17,179 bases of DNA from Bacteroidales bacterium (lineage in GTDB: Bacteria; Bacteroidota; Bacteroidia; Bacteroidales; UBA10428), in assembly GCA_016938095.1 (NCBI GenBank), contig JAFGVG010000421.1, positions 1-17,179 of the forward strand, given 5' to 3'. A program made the translations under genes and the position numbers. This document shows positions 1 through 6,122 of this stretch, one piece after another; position 1 is the stretch's first letter; each line of letters starts with the position of its first letter. Below the pieces are notes generated by a model. That model did not search any database. It was given only the letters and a program-made list of their open reading frames with translations, and was not told the origin of the DNA.

Positions 1-273
1 CTGGGTGTGCTTTATTACAACAGAGCCGTAAAGGTATATGAAGATGCTTCGAAGATTACGGATGATGCCGAATTTGAGAAAGTACAGAAGCAGGGCGATG
101 AAGTGTTAAAGCAGGCCATTCCGTACATGGAAAAAACCGCATCCATTGAGGTGAAAACCCAGGATGATTTCGATACCAAAAAGACAGCGCTTGATACACT
201 TAAAACCATTTATTACCGTCTGAAGATGGAAGACAAGCGCCAGGAAGTGATCAACAGACTGAACGCTATGTAA
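1..273 (+). CDS. C-terminal end of a tetratricopeptide-repeat protein (partial, presumed host gene)
   Basis: The reading frame is open from base 1 and ends with TAA at 271-273; the real start lies left of the window. The 90 visible residues are helical and charged, with the pattern of TPR helices (LYYNRAVKVYEDASKI, then TLKTIYYRLKMEDK). The ending, where a helix of the type LKxIYYRLxMxDK is followed by a short amphipathic helix and a stop, is familiar from Bacteroidales TPR proteins that act as protein-interaction scaffolds. A rho-independent terminator follows within 25 bases. The gene lies on the opposite strand from the viral block and outside the dif-like site, so I take it to be chromosomal. 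The family is moderately certain; the exact role is unknown. Confidence 0.75.
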   Translation: MGVLYYNRAVKVYEDASKITDDAEFEKVQKQGDEVLKQAIPYMEKTASIEVKTQDDFDTKKTALDTLKTIYYRLKMEDKRQEVINRLNAM

Positions 274-293
274 TCAAAATATTTATGATACAG

Positions 294-318
294 AAAGGGA
301 AGTAAAGCTTCCCTTTTT
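294..318 (+). terminator. Rho-independent terminator of the TPR gene
   Basis: A perfect 9-bp stem (AAAGGGAAG at 294-302 and CTTCCCTTT at 308-316) with a 5-base loop (TAAAG) runs straight into a T-tract (314-318). It starts 21 bases after the stop codon of the TPR gene. It should end host transcription before the viral block. Confidence 0.85.
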
Positions 319-331
319 GTTAACACAATCT

Positions 332-359
332 ATTTAACATAATATTAATTATAGGACAA
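332..359. other. dif-like XerC/XerD recombination site, candidate left attachment site
   Basis: The 28 bases read as an 11-bp arm ATTTAACATAA (332-342), a 6-bp centre TATTAA (343-348) and an 11-bp arm TTATAGGACAA (349-359). The first arm is identical to the reverse complement of the classical XerD-binding arm TTATGTTAAAT. The inner CATAA...TTAT symmetry and 6-bp spacer are those of dif. It lies between the host terminator and the first gene inside the putative element, where an attachment site of a Xer-dependent integrating virus would be expected. I find no second copy in the window, so the other junction would lie right of 17179. A chance match in AT-rich DNA is possible. Confidence 0.5.
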
Positions 360-449
360 ATATCAAAAAAGGTATATTGATAATCAATTAGTTATAAAAG
401 CAAATCAGGTACCCTAATTTCCTTAAAAGCCGTAAATGCAACTTTTGCT

Positions 450-1022
450 ATGAGACAAATTAAGATTTCTGAGATCAACTTACCGGGCAAAACAAATTAT
501 ATCAAGTTCAACATGTACTCGGTATTCCTGGGAAACGAATCCCGGAATTACTTCAGCAACCGCAAGGATGCCAAACAATTTCTGGCCAATACAAACCGCT
601 TCCTGAACATCAAACTGCATGAATTCAACCATGTTTACACCGGTGTATTATCGGAATACCAGCGGAACTGGTTCTATTTCGACAGCCAGAATGGTCACGC
701 CAACAAGCAACTTTCAAAATCCGAAACTACAATAACCGATAACTTCCATTCCATTACAAAAGCCATGATGACCATAGTTACGCGTAGCAGCAATCCCAAC
801 GGCAATTATTTCACCTTCACCAGCTTCTTTCATTGCATCCGGTATTGTAACGAGATTATAGAGATTCTTATATTGCTGCTGAAGGATCGCAAACACTACA
901 TCGAAATAAAGTCCCTGGAAATACTTAAAGGACACCTTAACACCATTCACCAGGAGCTTAATGCCTATGGTAAGGAAAAGGCACCGGTTGAAATAACCAG
1001 TGACATGGAATTTATTGATTAG
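450..1022 (+). CDS. Hypothetical protein convergent with the viral block
   Basis: A 190-aa protein that I do not recognise. It is soluble in appearance, with an aromatic-rich N-terminal half (residues 15-80, many Phe, Tyr and Asn), a hydrophobic helix near residues 128-143 (IRYCNEIIEILILLLKDR) and a charged helical C-terminus. There is no signal peptide and no catalytic motif. It is the only clear plus-strand gene inside the putative element, and its stop (1020-1022) overlaps the stop of the convergent spanin-like gene by 11 bases. The 176 bases upstream (274-449) hold only the terminator, the dif-like site and AT-rich DNA; I see no clear Bacteroidota -33/-7 promoter. It may be a lysogeny or accessory gene, or a host gene. 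Confidence 0.65.
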   Translation: MRQIKISEINLPGKTNYIKFNMYSVFLGNESRNYFSNRKDAKQFLANTNRFLNIKLHEFNHVYTGVLSEYQRNWFYFDSQNGHANKQLSKSETTITDNFHSITKAMMTIVTRSSNPNGNYFTFTSFFHCIRYCNEIIEILILLLKDRKHYIEIKSLEILKGHLNTIHQELNAYGKEKAPVEITSDMEFID

Positions 1023-1473
1023 GCCGCCTTCGCCTGATCAGACTGGCAAAAAGGTTTAACGCGCTTGCAAATAACACCGTGAAAATGATCCAGTCGATCC
1101 GCTTCCACTTTTTTCTTTTCACGGATCTCACAGCCTCAATTTTGTTGATACGGACCATGGTGTCTTTTTCAACGATAACGGCCGGAACCTTAATATCAAA
1201 CGATGCGCTGTCATTTTCCCGCCCGATTACCAGGGTAATATTATTGTGCGTTGCCGATATCGTATCACCGGTTTTCAGGTTAATGATCCGTTCCATTGGC
1301 ATCGACATGGCCGCCGATCGGGCTGGCACCCGCAATTTTGTTTTTACCCTGATACTGTCATTTATTTGAATTTCAGGATGATTACTGATAATACGGTTAA
1401 CCCTGGCCTGAGGGCTACAGGATCCTATCATCAAAAAAAATGATGCTCCAGCCAGGTAAGTGATCACCTTCAT
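1012..1473 (-). CDS. Candidate unimolecular spanin (outer-membrane lipoprotein with C-terminal inner-membrane anchor)
   Basis: A 153-aa protein with a lipoprotein signal peptide at the N-terminus (hydrophobic stretch, lipobox IGSC with Cys19). A beta-prone periplasmic region covers about residues 25-115. A basic stretch (VKRKKWKR) is followed by one C-terminal transmembrane helix (about residues 127-145, WIIFTVLFASALNLFASLI) and a short RRRR cytoplasmic tail. A lipoprotein anchored in the outer membrane whose C-terminus spans the inner membrane is the defining topology of u-spanins such as phage T1 gp11, which fuse the two membranes in the last step of lysis. It is the last gene of the block, and its start overlaps the endolysin stop (ATGA). 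Spanin sequences barely conserve, so the call rests on topology and context. Confidence 0.7.
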   Translation of the reverse strand: MKVITYLAGASFFLMIGSCSPQARVNRIISNHPEIQINDSIRVKTKLRVPARSAAMSMPMERIINLKTGDTISATHNNITLVIGRENDSASFDIKVPAVIVEKDTMVRINKIEAVRSVKRKKWKRIDWIIFTVLFASALNLFASLIRRRRPNQ

Positions 1474-1919
1474 GGATACACAATATTTATTTGTTTCTGA
1501 TCCGGAATATGCCGGATATCGGTATGAAGCCAGGTTTCTGTTCCGGCTTCAATAGTAGTCAAACCAAGCGGTTTGTAAATCGCGTCAAAATGCCTTACGA
1601 TATCCCGGCGTACCTCAGCATAAAACTCCGGATCCTTTTCAAAAAATACCTTATCTGAGGCACAGCCGAATTTATGCAGACTATCCCCTGCCCCAACATT
1701 TGAATACGGATAGCGCAGCCCCGACTGTTCCCTGGTTCCACCATGCCACCAATCATTGATAATAATCCTGATGTGAAACCGGTCCCTCAGGAACTGGTCA
1801 ATGCGGATGACCTCCGGCCGGATCCAATAAATACACCGTTCGCCCCATTTCCTATAAAATGCCCTGGTTACGTATTCATCCAGGAAGAAATTCTTTGATA
1901 TCTGAATTCTATCTGCCAT
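1470..1919 (-). CDS. M15-type peptidoglycan endopeptidase (endolysin)
   Basis: A 149-aa zinc peptidase of the M15 / D-Ala-D-Ala carboxypeptidase fold, which cuts murein peptides. Visible metal and catalytic motifs are SLHKFGCASD (His82, Asp89) and ETWLHTD (Glu128 or Glu124, His132), matching the SxHxxGxAxD and ExWxHxD signatures of the family. The length is that of a single catalytic domain without a cell-wall-binding domain or signal peptide, so it would need a holin to reach the murein. I chose ATG at 1919 (MADRIQISKNFF), which overlaps the previous gene by 11 bases, over an upstream ATG at 1955 that would overlap it by 47. It sits between holin-like and spanin-like genes. Confidence 0.85.
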   Translation of the reverse strand: MADRIQISKNFFLDEYVTRAFYRKWGERCIYWIRPEVIRIDQFLRDRFHIRIIINDWWHGGTREQSGLRYPYSNVGAGDSLHKFGCASDKVFFEKDPEFYAEVRRDIVRHFDAIYKPLGLTTIEAGTETWLHTDIRHIPDQKQINIVYP

Positions 1920-2190
1920 GCACAATGGTTTCAAACTGTTCCAGCTTGTCTTCAATGACTTTTAACCTGGCTTCGTGGTCGGATATCGCTTTCTTAAGCT
2001 GCTTAAAAATCGATTGTGATATATGGTAAAACTCGTTGTAACGCTTTTCATGCTCTTTGTTCATGGTTTCAAGTTGCTGCATAAAGGATGCAAAACTCTC
2101 ATCCTGCTTTTTGTTTTGCGCTGTAATAAGCGCTATCAACTCGTTGAAATCTTTAATGTCAACCGTCATTTTACCATTGTCAACACTCAT
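1909..2190 (-). CDS. Small coiled-coil protein of the lysis region
   Basis: A 93-aa protein, almost entirely helical and highly charged. Heptad-like spacing of Leu, Ile, Phe and Met runs from about residue 14 to residue 88, ending in HEARLKVIEDKLEQFETI. There is no membrane segment, signal or catalytic motif. Its start overlaps the stop of the preceding membrane-anchored coiled-coil gene (ATGA), so the two are probably translationally coupled and may pair. It could be a lysis regulator (antiholin-like) or a minor scaffold. I do not recognise the family. Confidence 0.7.
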   Translation of the reverse strand: MSVDNGKMTVDIKDFNELIALITAQNKKQDESFASFMQQLETMNKEHEKRYNEFYHISQSIFKQLKKAISDHEARLKVIEDKLEQFETIVHGR

Positions 2191-2642
2191 CTTTTGAAAT
2201 ATTTTATTGTTAATGAATCGTTATTCACAGCCACAAAGCGCTTAAGCGTATTGTCCAGTTCCAGGAATTCCTTGCGGATCATATCCTCATAACCGGTGAT
2301 GTGTCCGGACAGTATTTCGATCTTTTTATCCTGGACAAGCAATTGAAGCTTAATCGAGGTAAACTCGTGCTGAAAATCTCCATACGTTAGGGTTACATTT
2401 TTCTTAATATCTTCCAGCGAAAGCACCAGGGCATTGTTTATGGAATCAAGCGAATGCACCAGCTTCATGGCTGCCTTTGCTTCATTGTCTTCTTTCTCCT
2501 TGTATTTTTTAACGATATCCTTGGCATTATACAAAAGAATATTTATCGCAACAAGAAACGATGCTGCAGTAATCCATGCCATTGTGGTCACGTTTAACCC
2601 GGCAAAGAACGTCTTAAGCTTCGTTATCGGAAGATTTAGCAT
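2187..2642 (-). CDS. Membrane-anchored coiled-coil protein of the lysis region
   Basis: A 151-aa protein with one transmembrane helix near the N-terminus (about residues 21-38, MAWITAASFLVAINILLY). It is followed by a basic/acidic stretch (KKYKEKEDNEAKAAMK) and long helices to the end with coiled-coil character. The topology resembles membrane-tethered i-spanin or antiholin proteins, but a separate spanin candidate is present downstream. The ATG at 2642 overlaps the previous gene by 29 bases; the next in-frame Met (2582) would cut into the membrane helix, so the longer form is preferred. Function unknown. Confidence 0.7.
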   Translation of the reverse strand: MLNLPITKLKTFFAGLNVTTMAWITAASFLVAINILLYNAKDIVKKYKEKEDNEAKAAMKLVHSLDSINNALVLSLEDIKKNVTLTYGDFQHEFTSIKLQLLVQDKKIEILSGHITGYEDMIRKEFLELDNTLKRFVAVNNDSLTIKYFKR

Positions 2643-2931
2643 TTCTGGTCATTTCAATGATTTTCGTAATCTCGTTTACTTTATTAAGCTGCTTTGGCAC
2701 AAAAATCATAAAGGCCAACAGTATATTGAATGCAATCCAATAACCTCCGGCAATCAACAGCAGGTTTTCGTTAATCCCACTTTTTCCCACGGCAATAAAC
2801 AGGTAGGTGATCAGTAACAGTGTGATTACATTAAACACAATGAAGAATTTAAGCAGAAAATAACTAAACAGCCTGGTAGAGCTGTAAACCCCTTTTTCGC
2901 TTACAAAATACTTTTCGATAGCTGCTTTCAT
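2614..2931 (-). CDS. Putative holin (two transmembrane helices)
   Basis: A 105-aa protein with two strong membrane segments: about residues 20-48 (FFIVFNVITLLLITYLFIAV) and about 56-78 (LLLIAGGYWIAFNILLAFMI). Both termini are charged and polar, which puts both on the same side of the membrane. A small two-helix protein just before an M15 endolysin fits a class II holin, which would make the inner membrane permeable and release the endolysin. Holins share no sequence signature, so the call is by topology and position. The 11 bases before it are the only gap between it and the preceding DNA-binding gene. Confidence 0.6.
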   Translation of the reverse strand: MKAAIEKYFVSEKGVYSSTRLFSYFLLKFFIVFNVITLLLITYLFIAVGKSGINENLLLIAGGYWIAFNILLAFMIFVPKQLNKVNEITKIIEMTRNAKSSDNEA

Positions 2932-2942
2932 GACATATGTAA

Positions 2943-3506
2943 TTAAATGGTATTTAATAAACCTTTGTGTACCCGGTAACTCAATGCCTGGCCGGAAATT
3001 TTTCTATCCCTTGTTTTATTCAGTTCATCGGCCATGGCCTGCCAGGATATCTTTCCTACATTATCGCTGATGTATTTCAGCTCACTTTCATTAAAGGTAT
3101 GTGGTACCGATGTTTGCCTGATGGGTATCACATAGGTATCAATATAATGCTGAAGCTCCCGGAATGAAACCTTCACATCCTTACTCATATTTACTAACTT
3201 CAGTATCGTTTCCTGAGGCGTGCCGTGCCGGTATTGCTTTTTTATGAACCACCGGTCTTTAACAGTCAGTTTGCCCTGGCCAAATTCTCTTTCACCCCGA
3301 TTAAACCAGGAGGAATCTGACTTAAATACGCCCAGCCTGAAGGCAACACATTTCATTTTATTCATGCCGATTTTGCGGGCTCTTTTCTGATTTATTGCAT
3401 TCAGCAGTTCTGTCCGGCCCATAACATCCCAGTTTTCGGCAATAAACTGCTTTTCTTCAGCCGACAAATAAGTAAACCTATTGGGTGCTTCCGGGTTAAT
3501 TTGCAT
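2943..3506 (-). CDS. DNA-binding protein with three helical (SANT/HTH-like) repeats
   Basis: A 187-aa basic protein made of three similar helical repeats of about 45-50 residues: residues 14-62, 80-127 (degenerate) and 138-184. Repeats 1 and 3 align well. Each opens with E-x-x-x-I-x-x-N (EEKQFIAENW; ESELKYISDN), then has W or R-x-x-L-x-x-x-I/L-N (LLNAINQKRARKIG; MADELNKTRDRKIS), and ends with a recognition-like helix (MKCVAFRLGVFK; QALSYRVHKGLL). This is the arrangement of Myb/SANT-like or resolvase-type HTH repeats that bind DNA. It overlaps the stop of the sigma-like gene by 11 bases, so the two are probably made together and may both regulate viral transcription. No recognisable named family. 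Confidence 0.75.
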   Translation of the reverse strand: MQINPEAPNRFTYLSAEEKQFIAENWDVMGRTELLNAINQKRARKIGMNKMKCVAFRLGVFKSDSSWFNRGEREFGQGKLTVKDRWFIKKQYRHGTPQETILKLVNMSKDVKVSFRELQHYIDTYVIPIRQTSVPHTFNESELKYISDNVGKISWQAMADELNKTRDRKISGQALSYRVHKGLLNTI

Positions 3507-4164
3507 GAGGTGAAATATTATTGATTACAAAGTGAACCCTCATTTTTTGTAAGGCATTGCTATGGGCAGATGTTGCTGAGGCGTAGCCAATTTTTAGTTT
3601 CCGGCAGATTGTCTCATAATCCATTTCTTCAAAATAATGGTACCTGAGCACCGATTTTTCAACTGGTTTGAGGTCTGCCCTGGTTAGTTCATTTCTTACC
3701 AGCTTCCGGTTATATTCGATGGCTTGGACCTGTTCCTGTAATTCAACAGCGTCTGCATCTGCTACGTCAGGTATATTCTCCAGGAATGAACCGACATTGT
3801 CGCCATTTTCATTCCTGATATCGAAATCATATACCTCAGGGGAAACCCTGTACAGGCATTTTTTCATTACCTGCCTGAGATTCCAGAATATATGCTTATA
3901 AGTGCAATTCTGGGGAATTTTATCGAGACGTTCAATTGAATAAAGAACCAGTTCCTGGTATACCTCCTTGTAAAAACCCGTGAATCCGCCGTAATACCTG
4001 TTGACAAAAGCCAGACGGTCGTAATCCTGCATAAACAGTTTTTTGTACATGAACCCGCGTATATCACGCTGTAAATCTTCCAGGCATTGCATTAACCAAT
4101 CGACTGTAATCCCTTTTTCCCAGCTTAACTGGTTTTCCGTTTCCATTACTGCGCAATCTCTCAT
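3496..4164 (-). CDS. Sigma-factor-like transcription regulator
   Basis: A 222-aa protein. Residues about 165-209 resemble sigma-70 region 4: a helix LKPVEKSVLRYHYFEE, then MDYETICRKLKI, a turn, and a recognition helix ASATSAHSNALQKMR, close to the pattern of ECF sigma factors and related regulators. The N-terminal half (residues 30-110) is helical and aromatic and could be a divergent region 2 (YDRLAFVNRYY, TYKHIFWNLRQVMKK). An acidic linker separates the two. This suggests virus-specific promoter recognition. An alternative start at Met7 (4146) is also reasonable. The region-4-like HTH is clear; true sigma activity is inferred. Confidence 0.7.
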   Translation of the reverse strand: MRDCAVMETENQLSWEKGITVDWLMQCLEDLQRDIRGFMYKKLFMQDYDRLAFVNRYYGGFTGFYKEVYQELVLYSIERLDKIPQNCTYKHIFWNLRQVMKKCLYRVSPEVYDFDIRNENGDNVGSFLENIPDVADADAVELQEQVQAIEYNRKLVRNELTRADLKPVEKSVLRYHYFEEMDYETICRKLKIGYASATSAHSNALQKMRVHFVINNISPHAN

Positions 4165-4165
4165 A

Positions 4166-4873
4166 TCAGAATTGAAAATTTGGTCCGTACATTATGGGTT
4201 GAATCGGGTAATAGTCAATTAACTTCCGGCCGTCCCGGTAATCTGTCCCGGCATAATACCGTTTGTCGCGCCACTGGTTTGCACAATAATACATGTAGCT
4301 GCTCATATCGGTTAATCTGGCCTGTTTCAAGGTTACCAGTAAAAGGCTTCCGTATTTATCGTACATGATATTGGCGTCCCGGTCTGTGCTGTATACAATA
4401 GTGGTATACCGCACTTTTTCCGCAGCTGACCTGCTAATCAGTGTAAACGGATGGCAGGCATTCAGGATGAAAAGCGATCGGATTTTCCGGCTTTCAAGAT
4501 AATTAAGCCAGAATTCCCAGGTATATTGCCAGATAACATGCCGTTGAACATCCACATTATTTCCGTCGCCCATCTGCAAAATGGTAAAACCTTTCTGGTT
4601 AATGGCATGCGTATGGGCCGAAACAATCAGTATTAATGTATCAGCTGGCTTAAGTAATAATCCAAGGTTCCTGACTATTTCTCCGGCCTCAGCGTTTGTG
4701 TAAGCGCTTAACCGGGTAATTTGTATATCAGGATACAGCTGCTGAAACCAGGATGACCAGCCTCTTGCATCATTTATAAAGAGTTCCTGCCGCTGGTTAA
4801 TGATAAGCAGGTGTCGGCCGGCAACAACATCATTGCCGATTAAAAGCAATATGATCAATACGATGCGTCCCAT
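4166..4873 (-). CDS. Exported caspase-like (clan CD) protein
   Basis: A 235-aa protein with an N-terminal signal peptide (MGRIVLIILLLIGNDVVAG). The mature part has the order of a caspase/metacaspase fold: strand 1 RHLLIIN (20-26); a helix around AEAGEIVRNLGLL; strand 3 TLILIVSAHTH (79-89) with candidate catalytic His87; strand 4 SLFILNACH (133-141) with candidate catalytic Cys140; then TTIVYSTDRDANIMYDKYGS (157-176), which matches the after-Cys strand and the G-x-hydrophobic helix of C14/CHAT-type peptidases. The His-Cys spacing of 53 is normal for the clan. It overlaps the previous exported protein gene by 19 bases. A role in processing virion or host envelope proteins in the periplasm is inferred; activity is untested. 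Confidence 0.7.
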   Translation of the reverse strand: MGRIVLIILLLIGNDVVAGRHLLIINQRQELFINDARGWSSWFQQLYPDIQITRLSAYTNAEAGEIVRNLGLLLKPADTLILIVSAHTHAINQKGFTILQMGDGNNVDVQRHVIWQYTWEFWLNYLESRKIRSLFILNACHPFTLISRSAAEKVRYTTIVYSTDRDANIMYDKYGSLLLVTLKQARLTDMSSYMYYCANQWRDKRYYAGTDYRDGRKLIDYYPIQPIMYGPNFQF

Positions 4874-5508
4874 TTCCTGTTTATTAGCATTTCCTTGCCA
4901 TTAATCAACAACCGGGTATTTAACAACACCGGGAGGTTTCTTTCCGTTATTACTATGGAATCAATTACCCCGCTCCAAAAACCTAGGTAGTGTGGCACGG
5001 ATTCAGTCCACCACATGGTATCATTTGTAGCAGATGCCCAGCTGGTATCCCTGTATGTTTCGGTAACAAAATGCCCCCTCTTGTTTAGTGTAAATTGCCG
5101 GATAGTTCTGAAGTTATCGGTGATTGCCCCGTCTGTGTCCGTTACCATTAACGTATCAATTATCACCGTATCAGGCAGACCCCTGATTAGAACTGGTGAC
5201 ATCCAGTACGGATCTCTTCTATTGTAATTTTGAAATAAGGTATCGAAAAGTATAACGTCTTTAACTGAGCATATATATATACCTGGCGTATCAATGACAA
5301 GCGATTTACCGGTGTCCCCGGTATTCCAAACTACCTGAAGGTATCTGTTTTGACTTTCTGAAGAATCCGAAGGAAAAGTAAGGAAATCGGCAGTGTTGAG
5401 CTTGCTTATATCAAAAACAATCCTGGCAGTGCCTGTCGTCGGGTTGTAATCGGCCAGCAGGCAAATAGAGATCAGTAGCAGAAATGGATATAATATATGC
5501 CTTTTCAT
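4855..5508 (-). CDS. Exported protein with a Bacteroidota Ig/PKD-like surface motif
   Basis: A 217-aa protein with a signal peptide (about residues 1-20, hydrophobic core YPFLLLISICLL) and a beta-rich, Asp/Thr-rich mature part. Residues 59-81 (VVWNTGDTGKSLVIDTPGIY and the next few residues) match the repeat seen in Bacteroidota secreted adhesins and T9SS cargo, where a W-[SN]-T-G-x-x-[GT]-x-[ST] stretch is followed by a PG-x-Y strand. The central region repeats D-T-x-hydrophobic strands (DTVIIDTLMVTDTDG). No catalytic motif. It belongs to a run of three exported proteins and probably acts in the envelope or on the virion surface. Confidence 0.65.
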   Translation of the reverse strand: MKRHILYPFLLLISICLLADYNPTTGTARIVFDISKLNTADFLTFPSDSSESQNRYLQVVWNTGDTGKSLVIDTPGIYICSVKDVILFDTLFQNYNRRDPYWMSPVLIRGLPDTVIIDTLMVTDTDGAITDNFRTIRQFTLNKRGHFVTETYRDTSWASATNDTMWWTESVPHYLGFWSGVIDSIVITERNLPVLLNTRLLINGKEMLINRKWDASY

Positions 5509-5511
5509 TGC

Positions 5512-5838
5512 TCATGGGTAAAGTTTCTTCAGCCGTGCCCCAGTTACATTGTTATAAACTACGATGCTATCGAGGACATCCAGAACGTGATAATCAATCA
5601 GCCTGGAAATACCAATTACCATGGTATCTGTTTCCAGTTTATTATTACCCCGGATGATTTCATTTATGACTGATCCGGCGAGTTTAAATGAATCTACAAC
5701 GGCATAGGGCGTATCCAGAGAATCTTCAACTGTCAAAGAGCCATGAACTTCGGTATCCCTGTAAATTTCCTTCTTTTGAGAAAAACCAGGGATGCTAAGC
5801 GCCAGGAACAGGATTAATATGCCAATTTGCTTTACCAT
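5512..5838 (-). CDS. Small exported beta-rich protein
   Basis: A 108-aa protein with a textbook Bacteroidota signal peptide (MVKQIGILILFLALSIPGFS, cleavage probably before Gln21). The mature part is beta-prone and includes EVHGSLTVEDSLD (residues 30-42), a phrase of the kind seen at fibre and repeat-protein beginnings in this phylum. It overlaps the previous gene by 7 bases and lies 3 bases before the next, so it is co-transcribed. It may be a fibre or envelope component; I do not recognise a family. Confidence 0.65.
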   Translation of the reverse strand: MVKQIGILILFLALSIPGFSQKKEIYRDTEVHGSLTVEDSLDTPYAVVDSFKLAGSVINEIIRGNNKLETDTMVIGISRLIDYHVLDVLDSIVVYNNVTGARLKKLYP

Positions 5839-6122
5839 GCCATTATGTTTATTGTTACGCCGGTCAGTTCCACTGTTGTGTTTATCAGTATCCGGTAAAA
5901 ACTTCCAACCATATCATAGCCTGTGGCAACATCACCAGTTATCACCTCGTTATCGGAGTTCAATACTTCAATATGGCGTGGTTTCCTGGTCAGCGTTGTT
6001 ACGATGAAATTGTCACCCACGGTCAGGTTTACATCCACTGTATATTTTTTATATGCCATATGCCATGCTCTTCCTGTAAAAACACCCAGTATCCCGGTAT
6101 ATGTAATTAAACCATGCATCAA
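5832..6122 (-). CDS. Small beta-rich structural-like protein
   Basis: A 96-aa reading frame whose ATG overlaps the stop of the preceding fibre-like gene (ATGA at 6119-6122). An internal ATG at 6059 gives a 75-aa product starting MAYKKYTVDVNLTVGDNF, preceded by AGGAAGAG about 8 bases upstream, and may be the true start. The protein is a run of beta strands (NLTVGDNFIVTTL, HIEVLNSDNEVITGDV, YRILINTTVELTGVTINI), like small decoration or tail/spike-tip proteins. No transmembrane helix in the 75-aa form. Likely a virion component next to the receptor-binding candidate. Confidence 0.6.
   Translation of the reverse strand: MMHGLITYTGILGVFTGRAWHMAYKKYTVDVNLTVGDNFIVTTLTRKPRHIEVLNSDNEVITGDVATGYDMVGSFYRILINTTVELTGVTINIMAW

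Noticed and set aside
714..950. Minus-strand open frame opposite the 450-1022 gene.
   Set aside because: It lies fully within the plus-strand gene, has no family features and is best explained as a shadow frame.
5280..5345. TGDTGKS in the exported 217-aa protein resembles a Walker A motif and could suggest a packaging ATPase.
   Set aside because: The G-x-x-x-x-G-K-[ST] spacing is not met, no Walker B or strand-helix context follows, the protein is exported, and the stretch is better explained by the Ig/PKD surface motif.
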